From Pseudomonas mosselii (GTDB taxonomy: Bacteria > Pseudomonadota > Gammaproteobacteria > Pseudomonadales > Pseudomonadaceae): 64,000 nt of DNA. Both the position numbers and the translations under genes were made by a program. The notes beneath the pieces were generated by a model that had not been told where the DNA came from, did no database searches, and saw only the letters and a program-made list of their open reading frames with translations. The DNA lies in contig NZ_CP081966.1 of the NCBI RefSeq assembly GCF_019823065.1, forward strand, positions 3,627,501-3,691,500. Reading direction: 5' to 3'. Of this stretch, positions 47,198 through 55,802 are shown one piece after another; the first letter of the stretch is position 1, and each line of letters opens with the position of its first letter.

Positions 47198-47821
47198 TCA
47201 GGCCGACTTGAGCAGACAGGTTCCGCAGGCCCTCGCAATGTTGATCTTGGCCACCTCAGGCGGCCGGCTTGCAGCGTCGATAAGCTGCTGTACGTCTTCG
47301 CTTGCACCGTAGCGCTTCACCACTCCAACGAACTCTTCGACGTCGTGACCGCGCATTTCAAGCTTGGGCAGGCCATCCTGGGTGAACTTGGGAGCGCCGC
47401 ACTGATCGGTCGCCTGGGCGATGTGGTAGAGCTCGTGCTCGACCAGGGCGCAGAACTCGGCGTCGGTGCACTGGGCGCAGTAGTCGGCTGCCAAGGTGAT
47501 CAGGTAGGCCGGCTCCTCGCCGAACCAATCCCGCATCTGTTGCTCTTGCCGGGCCTTCTGCCATCCACCTGCGCGGAACATCAGCTGCTCGGCCTGGCCT
47601 AGCACCACCCTTCCCTGCTTGGCGAATCCAGAGGATGCCCAAAGCACTCCAATGTTGGCGTCGATCAGGTGAGAGTGGTCTTCGTTGTGGATGCTGCCAG
47701 TGTTAGCCAGGATCTGGCGGCTGACCCAATCCCACACTTCAGGAGCTGGCACCAGACGTATTCCGAAATCAGAGAGCTCTGAAAGCCCAAGCAGTGATTG
47801 AGGAGGAATAGGTCTTTCCAT
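47198..47821 (-). CDS. Putative phage metallopeptidase
   Basis: The 207-residue protein contains LVEHELYHIAQ near residue 136, an HExxH-type zinc site (HELYH), followed by acidic residues. This type often lies just before the small terminase in Pseudomonas siphophages. Cysteines at both ends (CAQC, CGTC) may hold another metal. The substrate is unknown. Confidence 0.75.
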   Translation of the reverse strand: MERPIPPQSLLGLSELSDFGIRLVPAPEVWDWVSRQILANTGSIHNEDHSHLIDANIGVLWASSGFAKQGRVVLGQAEQLMFRAGGWQKARQEQQMRDWFGEEPAYLITLAADYCAQCTDAEFCALVEHELYHIAQATDQCGAPKFTQDGLPKLEMRGHDVEEFVGVVKRYGASEDVQQLIDAASRPPEVAKINIARACGTCLLKSA

Positions 47822-47944
47822 CGGTCACCTGACATTCAAAACGCACACGAATCAATTTCAGACCGCAAAGCGGGGCGAATACGGCCCTCACGGAAGAGTT
47901 AACCGCGGAGGATAGGAGGCTCACACAGTAAGTGGAGTTACGAC

Positions 47945-48085
47945 ATGCAAAAAACAGAAATTGCCTTGGTCTTGATCCTCAGCACGGTCGCGGCTTGGCC
48001 ATGGCTAAAAAAGCTCTTCACCTGGAAGTCAGCACTGATACTCGCCCTTGGAGGGGTAGTCCTCTGGCAAATGGTTAAGGCTTAG
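47945..48085 (+). CDS. 46-residue membrane peptide
   Basis: ATG at 47945 has GTGGAG 7 bases upstream. The product has two hydrophobic stretches, IALVLILSTVAAWPW and ALILALGGVVLW, separated by a short basic loop, so it is a two-helix membrane microprotein. It runs opposite to the late genes, as phage cargo often does. Confidence 0.5.
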   Translation: MQKTEIALVLILSTVAAWPWLKKLFTWKSALILALGGVVLWQMVKA

Positions 48086-48239
48086 TCAACAAGAAACCCG
48101 GCTCGGAAGGCTCGTTCGATCGCCTCCCAGTCGGGTTGCCTGATTGTCATAAGTTAAGACCGTGCTTACAGTTGGCGTTGAGTGCGGTAGCTTGGCATGC
48201 CGCTTTCCGGAATTGGTCGATCAAATCACTGGAGACAAA

Positions 48240-48623
48240 ATGAGCAAGGACGAAGCGCTTTGGCATATCGCCGAACTATTTGCCGCAACATGCTTATCGC
48301 TTGAGGAAGCGATTGATTACCCTCAGCAGCTTGATTTGAAGGTGGCAAGGGAGCTAAGCCCCCGTTGCGCCTCTATTCTTCAAGCTCATGGAGTCGCCAT
48401 CTATGCGATCACCATGCGTAACGAAAGGGTGAAGCTTCCAAGCCCAGGGCGTCCCATCAATGGCGGCGAGTTCCCTGCCCAGATAATCGTTGAGAGGAAT
48501 CAAAAGGATTTTCCGATTAACGAGTACGCCGCCAGGCAATACTCGGATCAGTTCATGCCAAGTACCTGGGCAAGATCGCCGCTTAGGGAGAAAACGGAGA
48601 AGGCTTTTCGGGCCCTGTCATAA
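48240..48623 (+). CDS. Phage cargo protein of unknown function
   Basis: The 127-residue protein starts at 48240 (GGAG 6 bases upstream); the longer frame from 48162 lacks a site. It begins MSKDEALWHIAELFAATCLS and later has QIIVERNQKDFPINEYAARQ. No known domain. It is on the strand opposite to the late operon, beside the membrane peptide. A hairpin (GTGCCGC/GCGGCAC, 48635-48656) lies just past its stop. Confidence 0.6.
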   Translation: MSKDEALWHIAELFAATCLSLEEAIDYPQQLDLKVARELSPRCASILQAHGVAIYAITMRNERVKLPSPGRPINGGEFPAQIIVERNQKDFPINEYAARQYSDQFMPSTWARSPLREKTEKAFRALS

Positions 48624-48787
48624 TTCTCATGCTGGTGCCGCACTCACCTGCGGCACATCTGCGTAGCCTATTGATGCAGATGGACAACGCTCTGACCACA
48701 AGGACGTGATCGATCGCCGCTTAGCCAGGCTGCCTCCTCAGCATAAATCGATCACGCTCACATATCCCCGCACGTGCCGCAGATCAA

Positions 48788-49045
48788 TTAGCGCACAGGC
48801 GTCCAGGCTTTGGAGTCTCTTGGGGAATGATGGACAATTCGGCACCCGTTGACCGTTGGGAACCCTGAAGAGATACGCATCAGGTCCAACAGGTTATCGT
48901 ACTCCTCGTTCGACAGTCGGTAGAACAGGCCATGTCGGCATACGACGTAGTTGTTGGCTTCGTCTTGATTCGTCATGGCGCCCATGTTCACCTCAACTGG
49001 CTCCACGAAGACTGTGGGCTTCACCTCAAATATGAGCTCGCTCAT
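48788..49045 (-). CDS. Phage protein of unknown function
   Basis: The 85-residue protein starts at 49045 (AAGGAG 7 bases upstream). MSELIFEVKPTVFVEPVEVN leads to a short CRHGLFYRLSNEEYDNLLDL core. No known family. It is in the leftward operon between the Acb2-like gene and the metallopeptidase. Confidence 0.65.
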   Translation of the reverse strand: MSELIFEVKPTVFVEPVEVNMGAMTNQDEANNYVVCRHGLFYRLSNEEYDNLLDLMRISSGFPTVNGCRIVHHSPRDSKAWTPVR

Positions 49046-49110
49046 CTCTAACTCCTTGGTAAATGGAGGAAGCACTCTACCGGATGCGGCTCAAGTTGTG
49101 CTGTGCTCCG

Positions 49111-49341
49111 TCAAGCGAACGGGTCAGCTGGCTTGGCGATCGAGCGCACAAACCACATGAAGCCCTGCTGCAGGTTGGTCTTGGCCAAGGCCAGCAGTCG
49201 CGGGTCAACACCTTCGATCTGGCCGATCTGCTTGAACAGCTCGCCGGCATCGGCCTCCAGGGCCTTGATTGAGTTCATGCCGTCGATCTCGCTCTGGGTG
49301 AGGTCGCGGTAGCCGGTGATCTTCTTGTGCTGGTTGTCCAT
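49111..49341 (-). CDS. Acb2/Tad1-like cyclic nucleotide sponge (anti-CBASS candidate)
   Basis: The 76-residue protein starts with MDNQHKKITGYRDLTQSEID and ends with LQQGFMWFVRSIAKP. The spaced pattern NQHxxIxGYRxLxxxEIxxMNxIK plus a C-terminal QxGFMxxxRxxAxP is the one I know from the small phage proteins now grouped as Acb2/Tad1 hairpin domain (formerly DUF7681). Acb2 forms hexamers that bind the cyclic nucleotide signals of CBASS and related defences. The length also fits. The gene is in the leftward late operon directly below the holin pair. Binding activity is inferred from the family. Confidence 0.8.
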   Translation of the reverse strand: MDNQHKKITGYRDLTQSEIDGMNSIKALEADAGELFKQIGQIEGVDPRLLALAKTNLQQGFMWFVRSIAKPADPFA

Positions 49342-49398
49342 GGGTGAACCTCAGGTTGTTGCGCCACGAAACGGCGCATCTCGAATTTGTGGCGCGGA

Positions 49399-49662
49399 TC
49401 AGGTGAACACATGCCCACGTCGCGCCCAGGCATAGGCAACCACACCGGCATGAAGCATCGCGCCGAACGGGTTGACCCAGTGGCCTTGCAAGGCGGTGAC
49501 GAATGCGCCGAACCCACCGATAGCCACCAGGTAGAAGGCGATACTGAGCAGAGGCTGGTCAGCCGGGCGAACCTTGCGCAGGTAGTCACAGGCGGCCATG
49601 ACCACCAGGACACACAGGAACACGTCCAGGCCGGTCAGCGCTGAAACCAGGATGCTGTTCAT
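49399..49662 (-). CDS. Small three-helix membrane protein, second holin candidate
   Basis: The 87-residue protein starts at 49662 (GAGGTG upstream). Three hydrophobic segments (ALTGLDVFLCVLVVMAACDY, LLSIAFYLVAIGGFGAFVTA, AMLHAGVVAYAWA) suggest a holin or antiholin. In the phage before the IS66 insertion its start lay next to the stop of the first holin gene, so the two were coupled. Confidence 0.7.
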   Translation of the reverse strand: MNSILVSALTGLDVFLCVLVVMAACDYLRKVRPADQPLLSIAFYLVAIGGFGAFVTALQGHWVNPFGAMLHAGVVAYAWARRGHVFT

Positions 49663-49745
49663 ATCAGGCACCTCGCGCCGTAACGAACGACCCCATGGCA
49701 GCTTTGTAACCGCTCCATGAACCCCGTCCTGGCGGACGGTTTTTT

Positions 49746-51311
49746 TCAGGAAGCAGAGGCAGAAGCTGGCGAGCAGTTCCACGGCAGCAGCGCTTCGTAA
49801 TCCTCGACGCGGCTCGCCGCTGGCAGGCGTTCAAGGATGTGGCGCAACCAGGCGTAAGGCTCTTGCCCGTTGGCTTTGGCAGTTTCGATCAGGCTGTAGA
49901 TCTGCGCGCTGGCGGTAGCGCCTTTCGGCGTGTCGCTGAACAGCCAGTTCTTGCGGCCGATGACGAAGGGACGGATGGCGTTCTCGGCGCGGTTGTTGTC
50001 GATCGGTAGATGCCCGCCTTCGATGTAGCGCACCAGCCTGCTCCAGTTTCTGGCCAAGTAGTTTACCGCCTTGCCCAGGGCCGTCTGCCCAGCGACCTGC
50101 GGTTGGGTTTTGTCCAGCCAGGCCTTGAGTTGGTCGATCAGGGGCTGGCTGCGTTGCTGGCGGACGTCGAGGCGTTCGCTATGGTCAGCGTCCTTCAGGT
50201 CACGCTCGATGCCGTAGAGCTTGTTGATCAGGCTCAGCGCCACGTCGGCACGCCCAGTCTTGCCCTTGGGCTGCACCTTTTGGGCTTCGACGAACTTGCG
50301 TCGCGCATGCGCCCAGCAGCCCAGGCGTTCGATGCCGTCGCGTGCAGCCACGGCGTTGTAGCCGGCGTAGTCGTCGGTCATCAGGTAGCCGCGGTAGCCA
50401 TCGAGCAGGCGTAGCGGCACCTCCTGCGCGCGGCTGGCTGTGTAGTCGAAAAGGATCACCGGCTTGTCCGGCGGCCCACCGCTTTGCACCCACATCCAGG
50501 ATTGTGCCGAGGGGTCGCGCCCCGGTTCATGCAGCACCTGTAAGCGCGTTTCGTCGCAGTGCAGCACGGGGTATTCGAACAGTTTGTCGCGCATCAGGTT
50601 GAGCAACGGTTGCAGTTGCTCGCCACTTTGGATCACCCAACGCGCCAGGGTCTGCCGTGGGATGTCGACGCCGTGGCGGCTGAGCATCTTTTCGAAGCGG
50701 TACAGCGGAATGCCGTCGGCGTACTTGGTGGTCAGCAGCATCGCCAGCACGCTGGGGCTGGCCAGGCTCTTCTCGATCAGTTGTGCCGGTTTATCGGCGG
50801 TGACCGGCGCGGTTTCACAGGCCTTGCAGGCATAGGTCTTGCGGATGTGGCGGATGACCCGCACCTGCATCGGGATGATCTCCAGCTGCTCGCTGGTCTC
50901 CTCGCCGATCACCTGCTTGCAGGCACCACAGGCGCAGGCGCGCTCATGCTCGGGTAGCTCATGGATGACTTCCACGCGCGGCAGGTTGGCCGGCAGCGGC
51001 TTGCGTTTGCCACGGCGCTTGACCGGCGCAACGACTTCTTCGGCTTCGGCTTCGGCTTCGGCTTCGACTGGCTCGGCGGCCGGCGCTTCGATCAGCTCTT
51101 CGACCTCGTTGAACATGGCCAACTGCGGTGAGTCGGCGTCTTCAGAGCTGCGCTCGGACTTGGGCGAGAACAGCTTGTGGCGCAGCAAGGCGACCTGTTC
51201 TTGAAGTTGTTCTATGCGAGCATCTTTCGCCGCCGCCTGTTCACTGGCCAGCAGCAGTAAATGCTTCAGCAGGATTGGGTCGTCAGGAAGAGATTCGGGC
51301 ACGGCGATCAT
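49746..51311 (-). CDS. tnpC: IS66-family transposase TnpC
   Basis: The 521-residue protein has an N-terminal leucine-zipper region ([20 protein letters not shown]), an acidic Glu/Ala run, a zinc-binding part ([17 protein letters not shown] and YACKACE) and the DDE domain with [23 protein letters not shown] and [12 protein letters not shown]. It appears full length. Confidence 0.93.
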   Translation of the reverse strand: MIAVPESLPDDPILLKHLLLLASEQAAAKDARIEQLQEQVALLRHKLFSPKSERSSEDADSPQLAMFNEVEELIEAPAAEPVEAEAEAEAEEVVAPVKRRGKRKPLPANLPRVEVIHELPEHERACACGACKQVIGEETSEQLEIIPMQVRVIRHIRKTYACKACETAPVTADKPAQLIEKSLASPSVLAMLLTTKYADGIPLYRFEKMLSRHGVDIPRQTLARWVIQSGEQLQPLLNLMRDKLFEYPVLHCDETRLQVLHEPGRDPSAQSWMWVQSGGPPDKPVILFDYTASRAQEVPLRLLDGYRGYLMTDDYAGYNAVAARDGIERLGCWAHARRKFVEAQKVQPKGKTGRADVALSLINKLYGIERDLKDADHSERLDVRQQRSQPLIDQLKAWLDKTQPQVAGQTALGKAVNYLARNWSRLVRYIEGGHLPIDNNRAENAIRPFVIGRKNWLFSDTPKGATASAQIYSLIETAKANGQEPYAWLRHILERLPAASRVEDYEALLPWNCSPASASAS

Positions 51312-51330
51312 GGCCGTGGATTATACCGGC

Positions 51331-51690
51331 TCAGGTTACGAAGCGCGGCGTCAGTATCTGGTGCGGACGGTTGCGCCACAGGTCGATGCCGTCGAGCAGC
51401 CAGTTCAGTTCGTCGACCGTCAGTTCGATGGCTTCGTCACCCGCATCGGGTTTGGTCTTGAAACGCTCGGCTTCCAGTCGCTTGAGCCACAGGCAGAAGC
51501 CATTGCGCTCCCAGTAGAGAATCTTGACCTGGCTGCGCGTGCGATTGAGGAACACGAACAGCACCGGGTTGAACACCTCCACCTTGATGTCCAGCTCGAC
51601 CAGCGCGGCCAGTCCGTTGATGGATTTGCGGAAGTCGACGGGCTTTGGGTAGAGATAGACCTTCTGCACTTTGGCGTCGGGACGCATCAT
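51331..51690 (-). CDS. tnpB: IS66 accessory protein TnpB
   Basis: The 119-residue protein has the family motifs KVYLYPKPVDFRKSINGLAA and FVFLNRTRSQVKILYWERNG. It lies 19 bases before tnpC and is needed for IS66 transposition. GGAG precedes the start. Confidence 0.93.
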   Translation of the reverse strand: MMRPDAKVQKVYLYPKPVDFRKSINGLAALVELDIKVEVFNPVLFVFLNRTRSQVKILYWERNGFCLWLKRLEAERFKTKPDAGDEAIELTVDELNWLLDGIDLWRNRPHQILTPRFVT

Positions 51691-51773
51691 GACGGAACTC
51701 CACGGGAAAATAGGGAGCCCAGCATCCGGGATACGGAGAGGTCAGTTGAAGATGGGGTCTATGGAGCGCATAC

Positions 51774-52063
51774 GCAGCTTTGATCGCCGGGATGATGTTC
51801 ATTGCTGTGAGGCCCAGCACGAAGGCGACGCCGCACAGCAGATCATCGGTGACAGCGAGCTCGAGCTTGGGAGCCAGCCAAGCAGTAACGGGCTGGGTCA
51901 GGTAGACCGAAAAGCCAAATCCGGTAGCGACCGCAGTTGCGGCCTGGAATCGGGTCAGGTCCTTCAGGAAACCGAGCGACAGAATCGAGCCGATGAAGGC
52001 AGCCATGACTACCCCATATTTGCCGAGCACTACGCTCGCAGCAGTGCTGGTTGGTTCGGCCAT
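51774..52063 (-). pseudogene. Phage holin, interrupted by IS66
   Basis: From the ATG at 52063 (AAGGAC upstream) about 97 residues remain, with three hydrophobic helices (VVMAAFIGSILSLGF, AATAVATGFGFSVYL, DLLCGVAFVLGLTAMNIIPA). The IS enters at codon 97. Removing the IS and one copy of GCAGCTTT extends the frame by MGSFVTARGA to a stop at 49664-49666, for an intact holin of about 107 residues. In its present form the protein continues into IS sequence. Lysis by this prophage should be impaired. Confidence 0.88.
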
Positions 52064-52111
52064 AGGGGTGTCCTTGGAAATTCAGGGCCTCTTGAGGGCC
52101 TATTCGGGCAA

Positions 52112-52140
52112 TAAAAAGCCCGGCGCGAGGCCGGGCTTGA
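52112..52140 (-). terminator. Terminator upstream of the lysis genes
   Basis: Read leftward, AAGCCCGGCC and GGCCGGGCTT-type arms are followed by TTTTATTG. It separates the small membrane gene at 52168 from the holin, so it is a likely target of a Q-like antiterminator. Confidence 0.8.
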
Positions 52141-52167
52141 TTACAGCTTAAGGCTAAAGCTTATGCT

Positions 52168-52440
52168 TTAGGCTCTGATAAAAGTTCCAGGCAGATTGTT
52201 AACATACAGGGCAGTGCCAGCATTGGTGATCAATGAAAGAAAACCTTTATCTATTACTTTTACCATATGTTCGTCCTCCGCTTTTACAGAATGATAAGTT
52301 GATTGAATGGGTGCATCGAAATTAGCTAGCAAATACCACAAATAAAACAACGCCAGAAAACCTAAAACAACGCAGGCCAACCCTAACAATCCGCCGGAAC
52401 CTCCCCTCTCTAGGAGAAGATGGTCATCACCCCTCAACAC
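52168..52440 (-). CDS. Small single-helix membrane protein
   Basis: The frame reads from a GTG at 52440, but GGGGAGG suggests a TTG start near 52389 instead. A strong hydrophobic helix (LLGLACVVLGFLALFYLWYL) is followed by a short soluble tail. No known family. DNA is AT-richer than its neighbours. Confidence 0.5.
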   Translation of the reverse strand: MLRGDDHLLLERGGSGGLLGLACVVLGFLALFYLWYLLANFDAPIQSTYHSVKAEDEHMVKVIDKGFLSLITNAGTALYVNNLPGTFIRA

Positions 52441-52512
52441 GCGCAGGAATGACAGGATGGAGCAAATTTACGACATGGCGACATGATATTGCAAGCCCTT
52501 TGAGGGACTTAT

Positions 52513-53193
52513 TCAAGCTGCCTCGTCGAACAGCACTCCAATCGCTTCAAGCATGTGTTGCGCCTCGGTCAGCGCCTCATTCACCAGCGACTCCAGAGCA
52601 CCCTTGATCGCCCGGTTCCAGCGCTGGCAAGTGCGCTCTGTCAGGCCTTGGGAGTCCCAGCTGGTCATGTCGTAGTTCGACTCGGCCAGGACGATCATAT
52701 CCCCCGGCTTCACCTCGGCCACGGCACGGGCGTGCTTGTTGGCACGCTCAGCTGCGGCCGCAGCAGCCTTGTTGCGCCAGTCCCACTGCCCTTCCCGTTC
52801 ATTCTCGCGCGGCTGAGGCGCCTTGACCTGGGGCACCTTGCGCTGAATGCCCTTTGTTTGCTGAGGAACAGCCCATACAAGCACGGCCTGCTGGGTGAAG
52901 CGCTTCGGCGCCGGGGTTGGCACGATTGCAACCAGGCGGCCAATGGAATCGATCTTGCGCCCCTTGTGCGTGCTGTACTTCGCCACCAGGGCATTCCAGT
53001 GTCGCGGGCTGAGCTGGGCGTGCAGCAGCTTGTGCACGATCGAGTCAGCCAGCAGTGCGGCATCCTTGCCCGAGATCTCGCCCTTGAGCTTGCTGGCCTG
53101 CACGCGCGGCTCGACGTTGCATCCGCCAGCGCTGTTGATCGTCTCGGCCGCCAAGGCTCGAACGACTGCGGAAATCACGTTCTGATAGCTCAT
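52513..53193 (-). CDS. Phage protein in late-regulator (Q-like) position
   Basis: The 226-residue protein starts at 53193. The longer frame to 53325 is the antisense-free overlap with the preceding microprotein and is not needed. Helical N-terminus (MSYQNVISAVVRALAAETIN), a Lys/Pro/Gln-rich linker near 120-150, and a C-terminal GLTERTCQRWNRAIKGALES that could be a DNA-binding helix-turn-helix. It ends the early operon just before a terminator and the lysis genes, where lambda-like phages encode the late antiterminator. The zinc-finger of classical Q is absent, so function is inferred from place. Confidence 0.6.
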   Translation of the reverse strand: MSYQNVISAVVRALAAETINSAGGCNVEPRVQASKLKGEISGKDAALLADSIVHKLLHAQLSPRHWNALVAKYSTHKGRKIDSIGRLVAIVPTPAPKRFTQQAVLVWAVPQQTKGIQRKVPQVKAPQPRENEREGQWDWRNKAAAAAAERANKHARAVAEVKPGDMIVLAESNYDMTSWDSQGLTERTCQRWNRAIKGALESLVNEALTEAQHMLEAIGVLFDEAA

Positions 53194-53336
53194 TGATTGC
53201 CCCCTGCCCGCTTGGCCTTTCTCAAAATGAATTCTTCGTAGCTGCGCTTGCGGCGGACCGCGCCGGCCCAGGACAGCGATGCTCCGCCCACCACCGTGAG
53301 GGTGGCCAGAATCAGAAATGCCCATGCTGGCGTCAT
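53190..53336 (-). CDS. 48-residue membrane peptide
   Basis: ATG at 53336 to TGA at 53190. One N-terminal hydrophobic helix (WAFLILATLTVVGGASLSWA) then a basic tail. The stop overlaps the next start by four bases and the start overlaps the ninG stop by four bases, so it fits the operon exactly. Confidence 0.65.
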   Translation of the reverse strand: MTPAWAFLILATLTVVGGASLSWAGAVRRKRSYEEFILRKAKRAGGNQ

Positions 53337-53938
53337 GCTGCTGCCCTCCTAAGGTCTTTGAGTTTTTGCCTGTACAGGGCCTTGATGGCCTGCAGGTCTT
53401 CGATGGTCAGGCGCTGGGGCTTATGAGGCCCTTCGAGGAATTCCACCTGGTCGGCGCCGATGCGTTTCACCAACCGGATGCGGTACTCGACCGCGTTCCC
53501 AGACAGATTCCGGTTGCACTTCACGCACTGGCGGTGGACGTTCAGAGGCTCGAACCGGAGCTCCGGGCAGGCACCCACCGACCTGTAATGGCCGGCGTCC
53601 CAGCGGCTACCGGTGATGAGGTCGTGATCGCTCGGCAACGAGTCGCAGCTGATGCACGGCAGGCCGGCGTCACGTTCGCGGATGTAGGCGTTGAACGCGG
53701 CTTGGGTTTCAGCCATGTGCTCGCGGCGGGTCTTCAGTTTCTCCCGGCGCTCCTGCAGGTCCAGGCGCTTCTGCTTGGTGATGGCCTTGGCCGCGATCTT
53801 CTGAAGTTTCGGGTCCTTCGCCATGGCCTTGGCACAGGCGATGCTGCACACCTTCTGCGTGGTCATGGCAGGCTTGAAGTGCTTGCCGCAGCCTGGCGCT
53901 TTGCACTTCTTCGGTTTGATCTCCTTGGCCAGTGTCAT
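53333..53938 (-). CDS. ninG: NinG (Rap-like) recombination protein
   Basis: The 201-residue protein has an N-terminal zinc-binding part (CKAPGCGKHFKPA and VCSIAC) and a C-terminal HNH-like region, CISCDSLPSDHDLITGSRWD, AGHYRS and NVHRQCVKCNRNLSG. This is the NinG/Rap family, which binds branched recombination intermediates in lambdoid phages. It is overlapped by the genes on both sides. Confidence 0.93.
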   Translation of the reverse strand: MTLAKEIKPKKCKAPGCGKHFKPAMTTQKVCSIACAKAMAKDPKLQKIAAKAITKQKRLDLQERREKLKTRREHMAETQAAFNAYIRERDAGLPCISCDSLPSDHDLITGSRWDAGHYRSVGACPELRFEPLNVHRQCVKCNRNLSGNAVEYRIRLVKRIGADQVEFLEGPHKPQRLTIEDLQAIKALYRQKLKDLRRAAA

Positions 53939-54165
53939 GCCGACCTCCAGATCTGTGCGCGCGTTTTCTTGCCGTTCTTTTTCGCCTCACGCTTCACTTT
54001 GCGCAGCTCCTCCTGCACCTGGTCGAGGGTCATTTCTCCGGACTGAAGCTTGGAGACCAGGGTCTGCCTGAATTCTGTGCTGTCGGCTACACCCCCCTGC
54101 TCCTCGGCGATCTGCAGGGCCACACGCTTATCCAGGCGCCGGTCGTACCAATCACGCCTTCTCAT
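53935..54165 (-). CDS. Small phage protein of unknown function
   Basis: The 76-residue protein starts at 54165 (GGAGGAG upstream). It is very basic at both ends (MRRRDWYDRRLDKRVALQIA and KREAKKNGKKTRAQIWRSA), so it may bind nucleic acid. It lies between ninB and ninG with 4-base overlaps. Confidence 0.7.
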   Translation of the reverse strand: MRRRDWYDRRLDKRVALQIAEEQGGVADSTEFRQTLVSKLQSGEMTLDQVQEELRKVKREAKKNGKKTRAQIWRSA

Positions 54166-54632
54166 GCGGCCTCCTCCCCCAGCAGGTCGCTGAACACCAC
54201 GCCCTGCGACGCGAACTCGGCCACGATGCGGTCGGTGTACTGGCAGCCCTGGGCCCGGTCGAACAGCCGGGTGACCGGGAAGCCATCCGGCCCGAACATG
54301 GCACACGGCCCCATCAGGCGAAGCTTCACCTCATACGGCAGGTGAATGAACGACTCGGCCCAGCCGCTGCGGAACTCGTCACAACCAGCGCGCATGATCG
54401 GCACGCCGAAGTGCAGCTTGCAGTACCGGCGCACATCCTCGATGTCGCCCATCTCGGTGCTCTTGGCGATGCGGTCGTACATGGCGAACCACAAGGCGTT
54501 CTGGTCCAGGGTGCGGTCTTTGCCCGGGCGCATGCTGACGACGACGAACTTCTTGTCGCGGAACAGGCGGGTGAGCATGGTTACGGCCTCGGACAGCTTG
54601 GCCTGGCTGTTCACGCTGATCTTCTCAGTCAT
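54162..54632 (-). CDS. ninB: NinB recombination protein
   Basis: The 156-residue protein matches NinB/Orf-like proteins: RPGKDRTLDQNALWFAMYDR near 36-55, YCKLHFGVPIM and the C-terminal PVTRLFDRAQGCQYTDRIVA. NinB (lambda Orf) helps RecA load on SSB-coated DNA. Confidence 0.9.
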   Translation of the reverse strand: MTEKISVNSQAKLSEAVTMLTRLFRDKKFVVVSMRPGKDRTLDQNALWFAMYDRIAKSTEMGDIEDVRRYCKLHFGVPIMRAGCDEFRSGWAESFIHLPYEVKLRLMGPCAMFGPDGFPVTRLFDRAQGCQYTDRIVAEFASQGVVFSDLLGEEAA

Positions 54633-54847
54633 GCCACCACCTCCTGCAGCTGCTTATCCGCGGCACGAACCCGAGCGGTGAGCTGGCTGATCTCGTCGAG
54701 CAGACCAAGGGCGACTTCCTCAACCGTGGTCTCGCCGAGGAACTCGTCCAGCGCGTCCGTGTGGCGTTCGAGGGCATCACTGCCGGCGCGCCAGGAGGCG
54801 ACAACCGACCACAGCAGGGGCTGGAGCTTTTGCTTGTCGATGTTCAT
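54629..54847 (-). CDS. Small helical phage protein
   Basis: The 72-residue protein starts at 54847 (GGGAGAAG upstream) and reads MNIDKQKLQPLLWSVVASWR, then acidic helices. No known family. It lies in the replication/nin operon, overlapping ninB. Confidence 0.65.
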   Translation of the reverse strand: MNIDKQKLQPLLWSVVASWRAGSDALERHTDALDEFLGETTVEEVALGLLDEISQLTARVRAADKQLQEVVA

Positions 54848-55041
54848 CAGTGCTTCTCCCAAGGCAGGAAAATCGCTTCGCAGGCGCGGGTAATCTCAGA
54901 AAATTCATCACGGTTGTGCCAGAGCACTGCGGCCGCAAACATGAGCGGCATAACTGGAAGTAGCGCCAGTAGGTAGATGCGGGCCAGCCAAGGCCGGCGG
55001 ATCATCCACGGCTTGATGCCGCGAGAATTGAACTTGCGCAT
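54847..55041 (-). CDS. Small membrane protein
   Basis: The 64-residue protein starts at 55041 (GGGAGGGGG upstream). A basic N-terminus precedes one helix, IYLLALLPVMPLMFAAAVLW. No known family. One base is shared with each neighbour. Confidence 0.6.
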   Translation of the reverse strand: MRKFNSRGIKPWMIRRPWLARIYLLALLPVMPLMFAAAVLWHNRDEFSEITRACEAIFLPWEKH

Positions 55042-55802
55042 CACACCCCCTCCCCGGCCAGCTGCCCGGCGCGCTTGATGTTCAACTTGGCCAGCAGGTG
55101 TGCACGGCACGCGGCGGCGCTGGTTGGGATCTGCTGGACCTCCAGCAACCGTGCCTGCTTCTGGCTGGCGTATTCGTCGGCCAGCTGCGCGGCGCTCTTC
55201 TGGCTGTCGTGACCGATGCCGGTGGCGATGTCGCCCAGTGGCTCGCCGGCGACCAGCATGCGAATCGTGATGTCGTAGGCCCGGGCGAAAACCTTCTCGG
55301 CCCGCTCCACCTCCATCGATCCCAGGTTCTGCGCTTCACACTGCAGGGCCGCGTGGCGCACCGCTGTGTGCGTCCAAACGCGCGACCCTGCCCTGCTGGG
55401 ATGGAAGTTCTCCAGCGCCTCTGCCAGGGCCCGCGCAAGCGGCGGGATTCCCATCTCTTCCGGGGTCGGCTGGCACAGCCTGATGAACTTGCCGCTGCTC
55501 GGGGCGAAGTCGGTACCCAGCACCCGGCACTTCTGGATGCCAAAGCGGATCTGCTCGAGCGTGTTGATGCCCGCGGCGACGAAGGACTTGATCCAGCTGC
55601 GCTTGGCAGCCTTCAGCGCCTCGTCATCCGGCCAGGCCTGCTTCCACGCCGGGAAGATGGCCTGCAGCTCCTTGAACAGGGCGTTGACCACTTCGGTGGT
55701 GCCTGGGTCGAGTTGCTTGGCCGGGGCCTGCACCTCGGCGGGCAGATTGCGGGCCGTGGCCATGATCTGCGTGACGCTATTGGGAGCGCTCGGCGTGCTC
55801 AT
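55041..55802 (-). CDS. Phage replication protein P-like
   Basis: The 253-residue protein resembles lambda P: VVNALFKELQAIFPAWKQAW near 38-57, AAKRSWIKSFVAAGINTLEQ, and a C-terminal helical part. P loads the host DnaB helicase on O-bound origin DNA. It follows the O-like gene with a 4-base overlap, as in lambda. Confidence 0.85.
   Translation of the reverse strand: MSTPSAPNSVTQIMATARNLPAEVQAPAKQLDPGTTEVVNALFKELQAIFPAWKQAWPDDEALKAAKRSWIKSFVAAGINTLEQIRFGIQKCRVLGTDFAPSSGKFIRLCQPTPEEMGIPPLARALAEALENFHPSRAGSRVWTHTAVRHAALQCEAQNLGSMEVERAEKVFARAYDITIRMLVAGEPLGDIATGIGHDSQKSAAQLADEYASQKQARLLEVQQIPTSAAACRAHLLAKLNIKRAGQLAGEGV

Larger units (their letters stand above)
49706..51773 (-). mobile_element. IS66-family element, 2068 bp, with 8-bp target duplication
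   Basis: The ends are inverted: GTAACCGCTCCATGAACCCC at 49706 and, read leftward, GTATGCGCTCCATAGACCCC from 51773. GCAGCTTT is present on both sides (49698-49705 and 51774-51781), the 8-bp duplication expected of IS66. It carries tnpB and tnpC only; there is no tnpA. Joining the flanks restores the holin frame. Confidence 0.95.
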
